64,000 nt of DNA from Beta vulgaris subsp. vulgaris (lineage: Eukaryota > Streptophyta > Magnoliopsida > Caryophyllales > Amaranthaceae): the NCBI RefSeq assembly GCF_026745355.1, contig NC_079209.1, positions 30,927,444-30,991,443 of the forward strand. Reading direction: 5' to 3'. Position numbers and translations under genes: made by a program. Positions 1 through 10,828 of the stretch are shown piece after piece. Under the pieces are notes generated by a model. It did no database searches. It was not told the DNA's origin and worked only from the letters and a program-made list of their open reading frames with translations. Position 1 is the stretch's first letter. Each line of letters begins with the position of its first letter.

Positions 1-73
1 ACATAATAAAAATACTAATTTTTAAGACGATTGGTCTTAGACTACATAGGTCCCATCTTTGCCACATGTTATG

Positions 74-1106
74 TGTTGTAGCCTGGAAATCAGTGGCTCT
101 CCAACGAACAAGTGGATTCATCTAGCGCGTCCACATGTCTCTGATTGCCTAGTCAATAAGAGAGAAGTACAGGAAAAAAGGATGGGAGTACTAATTTAGG
201 GAAAGTACCAAACCCACCTTTTTGGCCTGACATGTCTGCGCCCATATCTCAAAAAACGGCTGCATAAGATTGGTTGACGTGTACTTCCCAATCATTGTCC
301 GCCACGTGTCAAGCTCTGATTGCCTAGCCAATCAGGGCCCTTAAATTAGGATCAAAGTACAGCAATCAGACGCCAAACACTATAAATAGTCCTTGAATTC
401 AAGAGAAAGGTACTTTTTCTTTATTACTTTGTGAAAACTCTTTCTCACTTTCTCTCTTTATCTCTACTTTTCTTTATTACTCCTAATACCAGACTTAAGC
501 TTCGAAAGGGGGAGCCACCACCCAAACTTCCAGGGTGGGTCCAGGTTCGAGAACGAAACTCAGGAATTATGTGACTAGGACATCGTTGCACAAGTTTCAA
601 TTGTATAATTTGTTGAGGGACAACAATATATTTACTAGTCAAGCACTACGTAACATTTGACATTGTTTGTGGGAATACGCAACGATGACTAAGTGACACT
701 CGTCCAATATATTAAGGAATCGAAGTTTTGAAGTTCGATTGGAGGATATTGTGGATGATGAAAGGCCACTTCGAGAACCTATCATTCAGGTTTGTCTGTG
801 ACTGCTGTCTATGTCGAGAACGTCCTGAATGATTTTTAGACCAAGATGATTGCAGTCATCAAGGAACAGATCAAGAAAAATATGTTGTTTTTTTCAAGTA
901 AACCCAAATCCAATCGCTATCTATCCTCTTAGGGGGCATTCCCAGGGAACCGTCCTGGTCTAAGCCGACCTGTTTGTTAGGATCTTTCTAAGAAAGCGGC
1001 AAAAAAAAAAAAAGGAATTATCTGACTAGGACATCGGTGCACAAGTCCCCATTATAGAACCCGCTAAGGGATAACACTGTATTTACTAATCAAGCACTAC
1101 GTAACA
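74..1106 (+). mobile_element. Old, internally deleted Ty3/gypsy element related to the one at 4375-16248
   Basis: A diverged LTR runs from TGTTGTAGCC at 74 to ...GTAACA at 655 and shares the TATAAATAGTCCTTGA promoter core (TATA at 381-388) with the full-length element downstream. The primer-binding region and gag start follow at 656-1000, recognisable by alignment with 5006-5300 but full of stops. At about 1013-1106 the last ~95 bases of the LTR recur (compare 564-655), so most of the internal region and most of the 3' LTR are gone. Flanking bases TTATG (69-73) and CTATG (1107-1111) look like a decayed 5-base target duplication. No intact ORF remains. Confidence 0.75.
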
Positions 1107-1111
1107 CTATG

Positions 1112-1632
1112 ATTAGATCAACCCCTAATGGTTCGTTTAATACGATAATGATATATAATTTGTATGTTATTTGTAAATAGTAAATAATTTGACTATCATC
1201 TATAAATGCCTTTAATTTGTTGTCGACTTCTTATGCACTTTACTAACCCTCGATCTCAATTCAATATGAAGCTAGATTACCCCCAAATTGTTCTCTAACG
1301 GATGTGTCAGCCACTCTTATTCTATGTCGTTGCCAAATAGGTCAATCCAATACCGAACCTAACTAGTAACTAATCAACTTCTGCTAACGTCTTTGTACGT
1401 AATGTTACTGCAGCTACCTCTGTACTTAAATCTGGATCTTCTGATTATAAAACCCTACTCCATTTACGATAATCATGGCAGTGTAGAAATTATCCATAGC
1501 AAAGGTCCTCTTGGGTTCTACATTTGACATCGTTTATCTTTATACTACCTCTGTTTTTTAATAGATGCATCATATGGACTAGGCACACTTGCCAATGCAC
1601 AAGTTTGAACATCATTATCTTTGATTATATAT
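1112..1632. other. No gene or repeat recognised
   Basis: AT-rich sequence between two elements. I see no coding pattern, splice-consistent exon or terminal repeat here. Confidence 0.5.
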
Positions 1633-1641
1633 TATTAAAAA

Positions 1642-2808
1642 GGGTTTTTTCACCAGGTACCCCTGTGGTTTTTCAAAATTCATGGGGTACCCCTGGTTTT
1701 AAAAAAATGCACAAGGTGCCCTTATTGTTTAAGTTAAATGCACCAAATACCCTTAATGACTAACGGTGTCAAGTTTCCGTTAGTCATTAGGGTTAATTAA
1801 CTCCTCTAACCCTAATCAAACCCTAATTAAGCCCTAATTAACTAACTAAACCCTAACCCCATAACTTGAAACCCTAACCCCACAACCACCACCCAACCCA
1901 CCCCCACCTCCACCCCCGGCAGCATACCCGGCCCCCTCCCCCACCCCCACCCCCACCCCCACTGCCATCCCCCCCCCGGTAACTCTCTCTCCCCCACCCC
2001 CACCACCACCACCGGTAACATCCCCCCTCCCCTAGTAGCAGCCACCACCACCTCCACCACCACCTCCCTGTAGACCAAACCACCACCACCTCCTCTAAAA
2101 CTGATTTCGAAAATCATTTTCGAAATCATTTTCAAAAATCATTTTCCAAAACATTTTCGAAATCATTTTCGAAAACTATTTTTGAAAACCTTTTTCGAAA
2201 ACTATTTTCGAAAACCTTTTTCGAAAACATTTTCGAAAATCATTTTCGAAAAAATTTTCGAAAACCATTTTCGAAAAATATTCGAAAACCATTTTCGAAA
2301 ACCTTTTGCAAAAACCATTTTCAAAACCATTTTCGAAATCAGTTTTTGAAATAAAAAAAATCAATGAAGAAGAAGGAGAGAGAAAAAGAAATGAAGAAGA
2401 AGGAGTTCCTGGGTCGACTTGCGGTGAGGGGGAGGGCGGGGCGGTTGTGGGTTGGGGGAAGGGTAGAGGGGCTCTGGGTGAGGGGAGGGCAGAGCGGCTG
2501 CGGTGGGTGTGAGGTGTTAGATGAGGCGTTAGGGTTGGGTTAGGGGTGGGGCTGCTGGGGTGGGAGGGAGGGGACTGGGGTGGTGGGGGTGGTAGGGTGT
2601 TAAGGTTAGGGTTAGGGTTAGGATTTAGGGTTAGGGGGTTAACAATGGCAAAATGGTAAATATGACTAACGAAAACTTAACACTGTTAGTCATTAAAGGC
2701 ATTTCGTACATTTGTTTGAAACAGTAAGGGTACCTTAGTGCATTTTTTTAAAACCAGGGGTACCCCATGAATTTTGAAAAACCACAGGGGTACCTGGTAA
2801 AAAAACCG
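1642..2808. mobile_element. Mutator-like (MULE) non-autonomous TIR element
   Basis: Terminal inverted repeats of about 150 bases (1642-1795 and 2643-2808) begin (G/C)GGTTTTTTYACCAGGTACCCC and are nearly identical for the first ~60 bases. A perfect 9-base target duplication TATTAAAAA lies at 1633-1641 and 2809-2817; 9 bases is the Mutator signature. The TIRs contain several copies of a CACCARRTACCCC-like unit. Inside come CCCTAA-type repeats, a C-rich block (1880-2090), a TTTTCGAAAA array, a G-rich block (2420-2590) and TTAGGG-type repeats. No transposase is visible; short ORFs inside are low-complexity artefacts. Confidence 0.88.
2104..2352. repeat. Degenerate array of the palindrome TTTTCGAAAA
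   Basis: Roughly twenty copies of TTTTCGAAAA or one-base variants, spaced about 10-14 bases apart and separated by short ACC/ATC spacers. Each copy is a self-complementary 10-mer, so either strand could fold back on itself. It occupies the centre of the MULE at 1642-2808. Confidence 0.85.
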
Positions 2809-2901
2809 TATTAAAAATTATAAAAAAATAATTTGAAAATAAATATTGAGATTAACCCAACAACAATTAAGATAATGACATTTATCTTTACATATTAATA
2901 A

Positions 2902-3256
2902 GGAAAAATTGACAATAGAGGTTTGAACTTTGGGTGATAATTTTTAAAAGGTCTGAACTATTGATTAACCTGTGTAGGTCCCAACTTTAGGGGGTCTTAA
3001 CTTTTAGCGGGCCTTAGTGACTTAAAACTAGCTTAATAGGTCATCAACTGTAAAACTTGGGTCACATCAGAAGGGTTAATTGAGGGAGAGATGTAGGAAC
3101 TAGGTGAGATTTTAAAAAAGAAATCTTAAGTTTTAAGTCGTCGAGGCCCGCTAAAAGTTAAGACCCCCTAAAGTTGGGACTTACACAGGTTAATCAATAG
3201 TTCAGACCTTTTAAAAATTATCACCCAAAGTTCAGACCTTTATTGTCAATTTTTCC
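2902..3256. mobile_element. Foldback MITE, Mutator type
   Basis: Ends begin GGAAAAATTGACAATARAGG and the inverted repeats match for about 120 bases on each side, so most of this 355-base element is one long hairpin around a ~110-base core. A perfect 9-base target duplication TATTAATAA lies at 2893-2901 and 3257-3265. Non-coding. Confidence 0.9.
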
Positions 3257-3265
3257 TATTAATAA

Positions 3266-3757
3266 TTATAAATGATCAAAATTGAATTTCAAATAGTGTA
3301 AAAAGTTAATATGATGCCTTTATTAAAAAAACAAATGAAGTAGCCTACAACCACCTACAATTTTATTCTGTGGCTGTGGTCGTGGCCACTCATGGGTCCT
3401 CATCCTCAAGGATTAACTCAAAAAAGAACTTCAAGCTCCCTTATGAGCAACAACTCTGGACCAAAAGAATTTCTTCCTCTTACTCTTACATCCATTGCTG
3501 CTTCCAATAGTTAAATATGAGCATGACACAAAATTTGCATCACAAGGTTCAATACTTACCATTTCTAGTGACAACACTCTAATTTGCACATATAAGAAAG
3601 GGAGTTGGGTGTGAGCAAGAGCTTTAGGGAATCTGACCATCTGGGGACCATGATATGTCCTCGCTGCTCTTTGTGTTCTTGACAATCCTAATGTTTACTA
3701 TAAATCTGTTAAATTAATTCACAACTGCCATTGGTAAGTTTTAGGTTACTTCATATA
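3266..3757. other. Unassigned sequence
   Basis: No convincing gene. A minus-strand open frame at 3431-3685 (84 codons) has no family resemblance that I recognise and no clear splice context. Confidence 0.4.
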
Positions 3758-4035
3758 CTCCTTTCATTTTTTGTAATTGTTACATTGTGTTTTTCACAAG
3801 AGTTTAGGCAATGTCACTTTGAATATTTTTGGAGGGTACTTTTTGACCAATGTAATCTAAAACAAGGTAAAAGTAAAAAAAAAAAGTACTTTTTGGTGCA
3901 AAAAGAAAAAAACAAGTATAATATTATCACTTTTTGGTGGGCCAGGTTCTCAAATAAGGAAAGTTAAGATAATGTAGCAATTAAAAAGAAACAAACATTT
4001 GAGGAAAATGTAGCAATCAAAAAAAACGCACAGAG
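3758..4035. mobile_element. Stowaway-like MITE
   Basis: Starts CTCCTTTCATTTTTTGTAAT and ends with an inverted relative of this (..AATCAAAAAAAACGCACAGAG), flanked on both sides by TA, the Stowaway/Tc1-mariner target. The interior aligns throughout with the MITE at 17945-18212, including GCAATGTCACTTT and GGTACTTTTTGA, so the two are one family. The right end has drifted from the usual GGAGGGAG. Confidence 0.8.
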
Positions 4036-4037
4036 TA

Positions 4038-4369
4038 TATGCTTTGGTTAATGAGGATCGTCCAAGTGAAACAGATAAAGCATATGATAGCTAGTGGAGC
4101 TTCAAAAGGAGAATCATGGTGTTATATTTCTTTTAGGAACTTGGAGATAGCAAATTTATAATGGGATCATCATGATGCAGATGGAAGGAAGATAACAAAA
4201 TAAAGAGGAATATTGGTACTCTTTAGTAGGTCATGGTTACTAAATAAAGAACGGTAGCAAGTAAAAAGAGAGATTCACCTATGGAAAATGTAGCCAGTAT
4301 AAAAAGACATAGGGAGTAATAAGAAAAGAAGGTAACACCCTCAATACATATTGAGAGGTACACGTGTAC
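4038..4369. other. Host flank of the large gypsy insertion; no gene seen
   Basis: No coding signal. A perfect 14-base palindrome GGTACACGTGTACC (4357-4370) abuts the insertion point of the retrotransposon. Confidence 0.45.
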
Positions 4370-4374
4370 CTTCT

Positions 4375-5005
4375 TGTTGTAGCCTAAAAAATAAACGGCT
4401 CTGGTACTGACACGTGGCCTCATCTGAGCCCTACATGTGGCATATATGCAGGGGAATAAAAGTACAAAAGGGCCTGAAGGTGACAGGCCTAAAAGTACGT
4501 TTCTCTGAAAACGTACTAAAAAGACCTTCTTCTGGCCCCAAAAACTGTACTTAGGCCCAGAAGTCTGATTTACACCTTTATATGAAAGTGAGGTGTACTG
4601 ACCAGTTAACAGCTGCCACGTGTCCCAAAACTTTGATTAGCCAATCAGATGCTCCCAAATTAGGGTGACATCAAGGCACAGCAGTCATTTCAAACAGTAT
4701 AAATAGTCCTTGATTTCAGGGTGAAAGGTACGTTTTTCAGAGCATAGTACTGTTACTCTGTCATAAATTCTTCTCTCTCTCTCTCTACTTTCTCTCTCTA
4801 AAAGTTCCTTTACATCCCTGATATCTGACTTAAGCATCGGAGGGGGAAATACCACCCAAACCTCCAGGGTGGGTCCCTTTTGTGCAGGTTGCTGGTCAAG
4901 AGTTTGCTTCGGGATTTGAACCAATCATTGTTGCACAAGTCTCCAGTTCTAAGAACCCATCTTTGGGAGTTGTGATATAAATTGCTAGTTTTACACAGCA
5001 TAACA
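4375..5005 (+). repeat. 5' LTR of the Tat element
   Basis: 631 bases, TG...CA. It holds two CACGTG G-boxes in opposite-looking contexts (4411-4416 and 4617-4622), a TATA box, and a CT-rich leader (about 4771-4800) shortly after the expected transcription start. G-boxes are bZIP/bHLH sites in plants, so stress-linked transcription is possible (inference). Confidence 0.95.
4699..4706 (+). promoter_or_regulatory. LTR TATA box
   Basis: TATAAATA within AGTATAAATAGTCC. The same core is at 15941-15948 in the 3' LTR and at 381-388 in the old copy, and its conservation between diverged LTRs supports it as the Pol II promoter. Confidence 0.75.
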
Positions 5006-5025
5006 TTTGGCGCCGTCTGTGGGGA
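5006..5025 (+). other. Primer-binding site region
   Basis: TTTGGCGCCGTCTGTGGGGA directly follows the 5' LTR. The TGGCGCCGT and GGGGA parts match the plant tRNA-Asp primer site used by many gypsy elements, with a mismatched middle, so tRNA-Asp is the likely primer but is not certain. Confidence 0.65.
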
Positions 5026-5034
5026 GACGCAACA

Positions 5035-6545
5035 ATGACGGACTGTCACTCTTCGAATGTGGCAAGGAACAGAAGTTTTAGAGTTCAGGTGGATGATACC
5101 GTTGATGACAGAGGCCACCTCGAGGCAGGGATCAGGGCCATGCTGCCGTTCACCTCGAGGGTAGGACTGTAACTCCAGTCATCCAAGAAAATCTTGACCG
5201 TCCAGTGACTGCTGGTCATTTGGAAAATGTGTTAAATGACTTCCAGGCCAGGATGGCCGCTGTTATGGAAGAGCAGATTAAGAACAACATGCTATTTTTT
5301 CAGATGAGTCCGAGAGAAGAGGCAGCTGCGCCACTTAAAGGGCGATCCCAAGAGGGTCGTCCAGGACCTAGTCGGCCACCTCGGCCAGAATTGACTAAGC
5401 CGCCTTCCAAAGGAAAGCAGCCGGCAGTCAGTGATTCTAGGAGGAAGATGGACTGGAAGCTGGTGGTCCGTCCAGCAGATAATATCCCTCCTACTGGTCA
5501 CATGATGGAGACTGATGCTCGGGAGTACTTGGAGGCCAAGAGGGCGGCAGCGCAGCAGCGTTCAGCCTCTGGCTCCACGCCATATATGAAGGATCCGTCC
5601 TTAAGGCTCCCGTCCAGAACAGTGGTGCGAAGCCGTGGTCCATCGGCTTTCCAGCCCAGGCAAGAGAAGACAGTTCTGCAGCCTATGGTGTACAGGCGTC
5701 AAGCCTTAGCTAACACCTCATCTAATCCGGTTTTGAAAGAGTACCGTCAGGAGCACATACCCATTGAGGGGCAGGTGGCGGCACTCCAGATCAATTGGCC
5801 CACTCCTTTCTCGGTCAGGATCATGGAGTCCCCTCCTTTCCCAAAGGTTAAGCTCCCTACCATTGATCCTTTTGACGGAACTACTGATCCGGACGATCAC
5901 CTATCAGCTTACAAGCATCAGATGTATGTCCAAGGGGTGGACGATGCTACTTGGTGTAAGAATTTCCCAGCTACTTTGAAAGGAGTAGCGCAAAAATGGT
6001 TCAACAACTTACCGCCTAATTCAGTGAATAATTTTACTGAACTTAGTATTCTGTTCACCAGTCACTTTGTGGCTAATCGGCAAGAACAGAAAACAAGCAT
6101 GCACCTAGGTAAAGTCATCCAAGGTCCTAAGGAAGCCTTGAGAGGTTATGTGAAGAGGTTTAATCTGGAGGCGTTGCAGATCCAAGATTTGAATGCGGGT
6201 GTGGCGTTTGACGCCTTCATCAGAGGTCTAAGACCAGGAAGTTTTAAGTTTGATTTGGTGAAGAAGAAAATCACTACTTTGACGGAAGCACTGAGGGAGG
6301 CTGAAGCATTCATTCATGCCACAGAGGTCTGTGCTGAGGCAAAACAGCCAGAAGTGAAGAAAGTGGAAGAGGCTGTTCAGCCAAAAAAGAATCCGCCCAA
6401 GAAGGCTGAGACTTGGGCCATGACTACTATGACCACTTCGTCCAAGAGAAGTAGGCGGTCAGAGCCGGCGGCCTCTGTTGAACCAATAGAGTTCAACAAA
6501 GATCAATATTCCATTTTGATGGAAATAAAAGATCAGCATGACTAA
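5035..6545 (+). pseudogene. gag: gag (capsid) of the Tat element, frameshifted
   Basis: An ATG at 5035 opens a frame that stops at 5170. The main gag frame (to TGA at 6543) is open upstream of 5205 without its own ATG and overlaps the first, so a single-base shift near 5115-5130 has split the start. The main frame encodes a retrotransposon gag domain (about 5940-6290) with the typical W..NLP, F...F and LRGYVKRFN-like segments and R-x-LRPG near its end, followed by a lysine-rich, coiled-coil-like tail. Another one-base shift just after 6540 separates it from the zinc knuckle. Gag forms the cytoplasmic particle in which reverse transcription takes place. Confidence 0.88.
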
Positions 6546-6559
6546 AGGCGCCGGCCGAG

Positions 6560-7580
6560 ATGAAGACGCCTTATCGTAACAGGGACAAGAGCAAGTATTG
6601 TCACTTTCACAAAGATTGTGGACATGAAACCAATGAATGCAAGCATTTGAAGCGAGCACTAGAAGAGTTGGCTCGAAAAGGAAAGATGAACAATTACCTA
6701 CCCTCGTCAGGAAGGAAGTTTCAGAAAAGGGATAACCGTCAAGGAAGAAAAATGGACGGAGATAGCACGGATGATGATGTAGTGATGGTCATCTCAGGAG
6801 GATTTGCAGCTGGAGGTCCGACAAATCGCGGCCACAAAAACTATTTGAGGGAACTCAGCCAGGTTATGCTCACCAACCAGGCCGAGTCTGATCCTTTTCC
6901 AAAAATAGTGGTCAGCGAGTTGGACCGGGGGAATATTAGGACGCCTCATGATGACCCGCTGGTTGTGGAAATGAAGATTGCCAATCTAAGGGTTAGGCGA
7001 ATTTTGATTGATACTGGGAGCTCAACTGACATCATCAGTGCTGATTGTTTGTCTCGTTTAAAGTTTGACAAAAACGATTTGATGCCGGTAAATCATCCTA
7101 TAATTGGTTTTGGCGGCGGGGTCATACACCCTATGGGAACGTCACCTTGCCGTCAGAGTTGGAGAAAAAGATGCGGCCAGGACGCTTTTTGTGAAATTTT
7201 TGGTAGTACGAGACTTGACAGCTTATAATGTCATTCTCGGGCGACCTACCTTAAATCACATCAAGGCCGTCATTGTGACCCATTTAATGCTGATGAAGTT
7301 TGAGTGCGATGGTGGGAAGATTGGATCTCTTTATGGAGACCAGCAAGCTGCCAGAGAATGCTATCTCACCACACTCAAACCATCATCTTGGAAGGAAAAA
7401 GCAGAGTGTCCAAGGGCACAAGGAGATGATTCGGCCAAAAAAGTTAAAGGCCAGATTAGTGAGCTTAAGGAGGAAATTGAGAAGGTTCAGGAGTCGCCTT
7501 TCCTGAAAGCACTCCGTCCATGCTTTTGCCTAGCAAGAAGAGAAAGTGTTTGGCTATTAAGGAAGAAAACATTCATCTGA
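6560..7580 (+). pseudogene. gag zinc knuckle and aspartic protease, frameshifted
   Basis: The frame beginning at 6560 carries a C-x3-C-like knuckle (YCHFHKDCGHETNEC), then a linker, then the protease active site RILIDTGSSTDII at about 6990-7035. The frame is broken near 7140, after which the protease flap end and the ILGRPTL motif continue in another frame (7104-7580). A further shift near 7500-7560 separates this from the RT frame. The protease would cleave Gag-Pol; with the frame broken inside the domain, this copy cannot make it. Confidence 0.88.
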
Positions 7581-7584
7581 GATA

Positions 7585-8757
7585 ATGGCTATAATGAGTC
7601 TGGGACTAGAACGTCCAGAACCTGTGGAAAGTCCAGTAGAGATCTGCTTGAATCCAGAGCGTCCGGAAAGGACATTGAAAATTGGATCAGTTTTGAGGTC
7701 GGAAATTCAGGACGCCTTAGTTGCGTTGCTGCGAGAATTTGAAGATGTGTTTGCCTATGCTGTAGAGGAGATGCCTGGGATAGACCCTGAGGTGGCTGTC
7801 CATAAGCTCAACATTGAGCCGGGGCAAAAGCCTATTCGGCAGAAGAAGAGGCATCTGGGGCGGCCAGAAATAAGGCCGTTGACGAGGAAGTTCAAAAGCT
7901 GCTCAAATCTAAATTCATCCGGGAAACATACTACCAGATTGGGTAGCAAATGTTGTGATGGTTCCAAAGCCGAATGGCACTTGGAGGATGTGCGTTGATT
8001 ATACAGATTTGAACAAGGCCTGTCCTAAGGACAGCTTCCCGTTGCCAAAAATAGATCGTCTGGTTGATTCTACGGCCGGCCATGCCCTACTGAGCTTTAT
8101 GGATGCCTACTCTGGCTTCCATCAGATTCCTATGTGGCCGGATGATCAAGATAAGACTTCTTCCTTACTGAGAAAGGGCTGTATGGATGGCTCAGGATGC
8201 CTTTCGGCCTAAGAAACGCTCCGGCTACATTTCAGAGGCTCATTAATACAGTATTTCAGCCGCAGCTCGGCCGAAATATGGAAGCTTATATAGACGACAT
8301 GATCGTCAAGAGTAAAGAGGAGAAAGATCATCTGGACGATCTGAGGGAAACCTTCCTCACCTTGAGAAAATTCAAGTTGAAGCTTAATCCGCAAAAATGT
8401 GTGTTCGGCGTAGTTGCTGGGAAATTTCTGGGATTTTTGGTTGATCAGAGAGGGATTGAGGCAAATCCCGACAAAATTCAGGCTATTATGAATATGTCTT
8501 CGCCGTCCAAAGTCAAAGAAGTTCAGAGGTTGACGGGCTGTTTGGCTGCTCTTGGACGGTTTCTCTCAAAATCAGGGGACAAATGTCACCATTTCTTTGC
8601 TACCATCAAGAAAAATGCCAAGTTTGAATGGTCAGATGAAGCTGAAGTAGCGCTTCAGCAAGTAAAAGATCATCTTCGGCAGCTGCCTAGGCTGATCAGT
8701 CCGGCCGAAGGAGAGAGGTTGTATGTGTATATCTGGCTGTATCACCCTTCGCGGTAA
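7585..8757 (+). pseudogene. Reverse transcriptase of the Tat element, frameshifted
   Basis: Three successive frames cover one RT domain: 7585-7870 (the EFEDVFAY and PGIDP segment, then KRHLG), 7955-8165 (VPKPNGTWRMCVDYTDLNKA and the SFMDAYSGFHQIPM metal-site segment) and 8197-8757 (MPFGLRNAPATFQR and the catalytic YIDD at 8287-8298, then the thumb FLGFLV). Breaks lie near 7870-7950 and 8165-8200. Gypsy-type RT makes cDNA from the element's RNA in the particle. The catalytic residues remain readable, so the inactivation looks recent. Confidence 0.92.
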
Positions 8758-9660
8758 GTGCAGTCCTATTGGCTGAAAGAGACGCGGTGCAAATACCCGT
8801 CTATTTTGTGAGCCATGTGCTTAAAGATGCTGAGAACAGATATTCGTCCATCGAAAAATTCGGCCTGGCTTTGCTGATGGCCAGCCGGAAGTTAAGGCCT
8901 TACTTCTTGCCATAGCATTCTTGTATATACAGATCAGCCGCTTAGGCAAGTGTTGCATAAGATGGATGCCTCTGGCCGAATGTTAAAATGGGCTGTTGAG
9001 CTGAATATGTTTGATTTAACATTTGAGCCTAGAAAGGCAATCAAGGGCCAAGCTTTGGCTGATTTCATCGTAGAGCTTACACGGCCTACGATAGAAAGCG
9101 TCCAGGATCCAGCAGCAGGAAGGCGTCATTGGACCCTTATGGTGGACGGATCTCAACTGCCAACGGATGTGGGGCAAGAATCATTTTTCAATCTCCTGAA
9201 GGGGATAAGTTTGAATATGCTATGAAATTCAAGTTCCAGGCGTCCAATAATGAGCAGAGTATGAAGCTCTCTTAGCCGGCATAAAAATGTGTAAAGCGGC
9301 TGGGGCCTGGAAATTGAGCTAAAACGACTCTCTGCTGGTTGTCAGTCAGTCAATGGTGAGTTTGAATGCAAGAGAACGTCCATGAGCAAGTATATGAATT
9401 TGGTCAAGGACGAGATCAAGTCTTTAAAGAGGTTCGTCCTAGATCAGGTGCCCAGATCAGAAAACCATCAAGCTGATGCCCTCTCTAAACTGGCCAGCTC
9501 GGCGAAGGTGACGTTTCCTAGAACAGTCTTTTGGGAGGTGAAGGCGGCCAAGAGCATTGAGGCCGGAGAAGTGCTGTTTCTCAGCCGAGATGATGAGTGG
9601 ATGAGTCCAATCATTGAGTTCAAGAAGACGGCCGTCTGCCTCTTGATCCCATTAAGGCCA
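8734..9660 (+). pseudogene. Two RNase H domains (Tat-type dual RNase H), frameshifted
   Basis: The first domain (about 8734-8912) follows RT with VSAVLLAERD, VYFVSHVL and RYSSIEK segments; its first acidic residue is not where gypsy RNase H normally has it, as is usual for the degenerate first domain in Tat. After a tether comes a second RNase H: WTLMVDGS at about 9130-9155, ASNNE at about 9242, and HQADALSKLAS at about 9468-9500. Several one-base shifts lie between 9160 and 9370. Having both domains is the diagnostic feature of the Tat lineage. Confidence 0.85.
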
Positions 9661-9665
9661 AGTAT

Positions 9666-10828
9666 GTGAGAGCTAGGGACAAGTGGTTTGAGTTGTGGAA
9701 TGAGACCTTATACAAAAATCCTATAATCGGCCTCTTCTCAATGCATCAGCCGAAAGGAAGGTCTGGACGTTTTGAAGGAGTTGCAGAGGGAGCTTGTGCT
9801 TCTCACATTGGAGGAAGAGCTTTGGCGAAAGGGCTCTCAGGACGGGCTACTTTTGGCCGTCCTTAAAAGAAGATGCACTCCTCTATGCCAAGAAGTGTGA
9901 TAGTTGCCAAAAGCATGGTAATATCCATCAAAAGCCGTCCAATTACTTGACGCCCATTCTCTTTCCTCTTCCCTTTGCTAAATGGGGGATGGACATCCTT
10001 GGGCCTTTTCCTATTGCTGCTGGCCAGAAGAAATTTGTAATAGTAGCTGTAGACTACTTTACAAAATGGGTTGAAGCTGAAGCATTAAGGGGCATCACCA
10101 CCAATGATGTCAAAGGGTTCATCTGGAAGAACTTGATTACAAGGTTTGGCATGCCCCAGTCCATCGTCTTTGATAATGGGCCGCAATTTGAAACGCCCAA
10201 GCTTCGTCAATGGTTGGCCGATCAAGGAGTTAAGGCTCACTTTGCAGCAGTAGCTCATCCACAGGCTAATGGGCAAGTAGAGGCCTTTAACAAGATCCTT
10301 TCGGCCGGAATAAAAAAGAAGTTAGACAATGCAAAGGGGCTTTGGGTAGAAGAATTGCAGCTGGTCTTATGGTCAATTAGGACGACGGCCAAGAATTCCA
10401 CAGGAGAGACTCCTTTCATGATGGTCTATGGCTTCTGAGGCTGTCCTTCCTATTGAAGTTGAGGAACCCACCTTAAGAGTAATGATGTACTCAGAAGATG
10501 CTAACTGGGCAGCTCTTAGGACGGCTTTGGACTTAGTTCCTGAAGTCAGGGGCAATGCTCTGCTGAGGATGCAACTATATAAGTTAAGAATGGCTAGAGA
10601 CTTCAACAAAAGAGTTGCTAGACGTCCACTAAAGATGGGAGATCTCGTCCTCAGAAAGATGGAAGCGGTCGGCCGACCAAAGAGTTAGGCAAGCTTACTC
10701 CTAACTGGGAAGGACCCTATAAGATAATCGAAGTCGTTCAGAATGGTACCTTTCGTCTCGAAGGATTGGACGGACGTCCTATTCCTAGGACGTGGAATTC
10801 TGACACTTTGAAGAAATACTTTGTTTAG
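9666..10828 (+). pseudogene. Integrase of the Tat element, frameshifted
   Basis: The zinc-finger part is split between frames at 9790-9880 (histidines, then CDSCQKHG). The core is open from 9794 to 10438 with the catalytic triad at GMDILGPF (Asp codon 9992-9994), FDNGPQF (Asp codon 10172-10174) and GQVEAFNK (Glu codon 10280-10282). The C-terminal part continues in shifted frames through 10428-10688 and 10689-10828 (PNWEGPYKI, then the TAG at 10826-10828). No chromodomain is seen, which agrees with Tat. The triad is intact; the reading frame is not. Confidence 0.93.

Noticed and set aside
1842..2512. Open frames in the MULE interior
   Set aside because: They cross simple repeats and the TTTTCGAAAA array, and all three frames give repetitive peptides.
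1788..2640. True interstitial telomere
   Set aside because: CCCTAA/TTAGGG-like units are few and degenerate and are confined within a TIR element with a perfect target duplication.
3431..3685. 84-codon minus-strand frame
   Set aside because: No recognisable domain and no flanking exon; likely chance.
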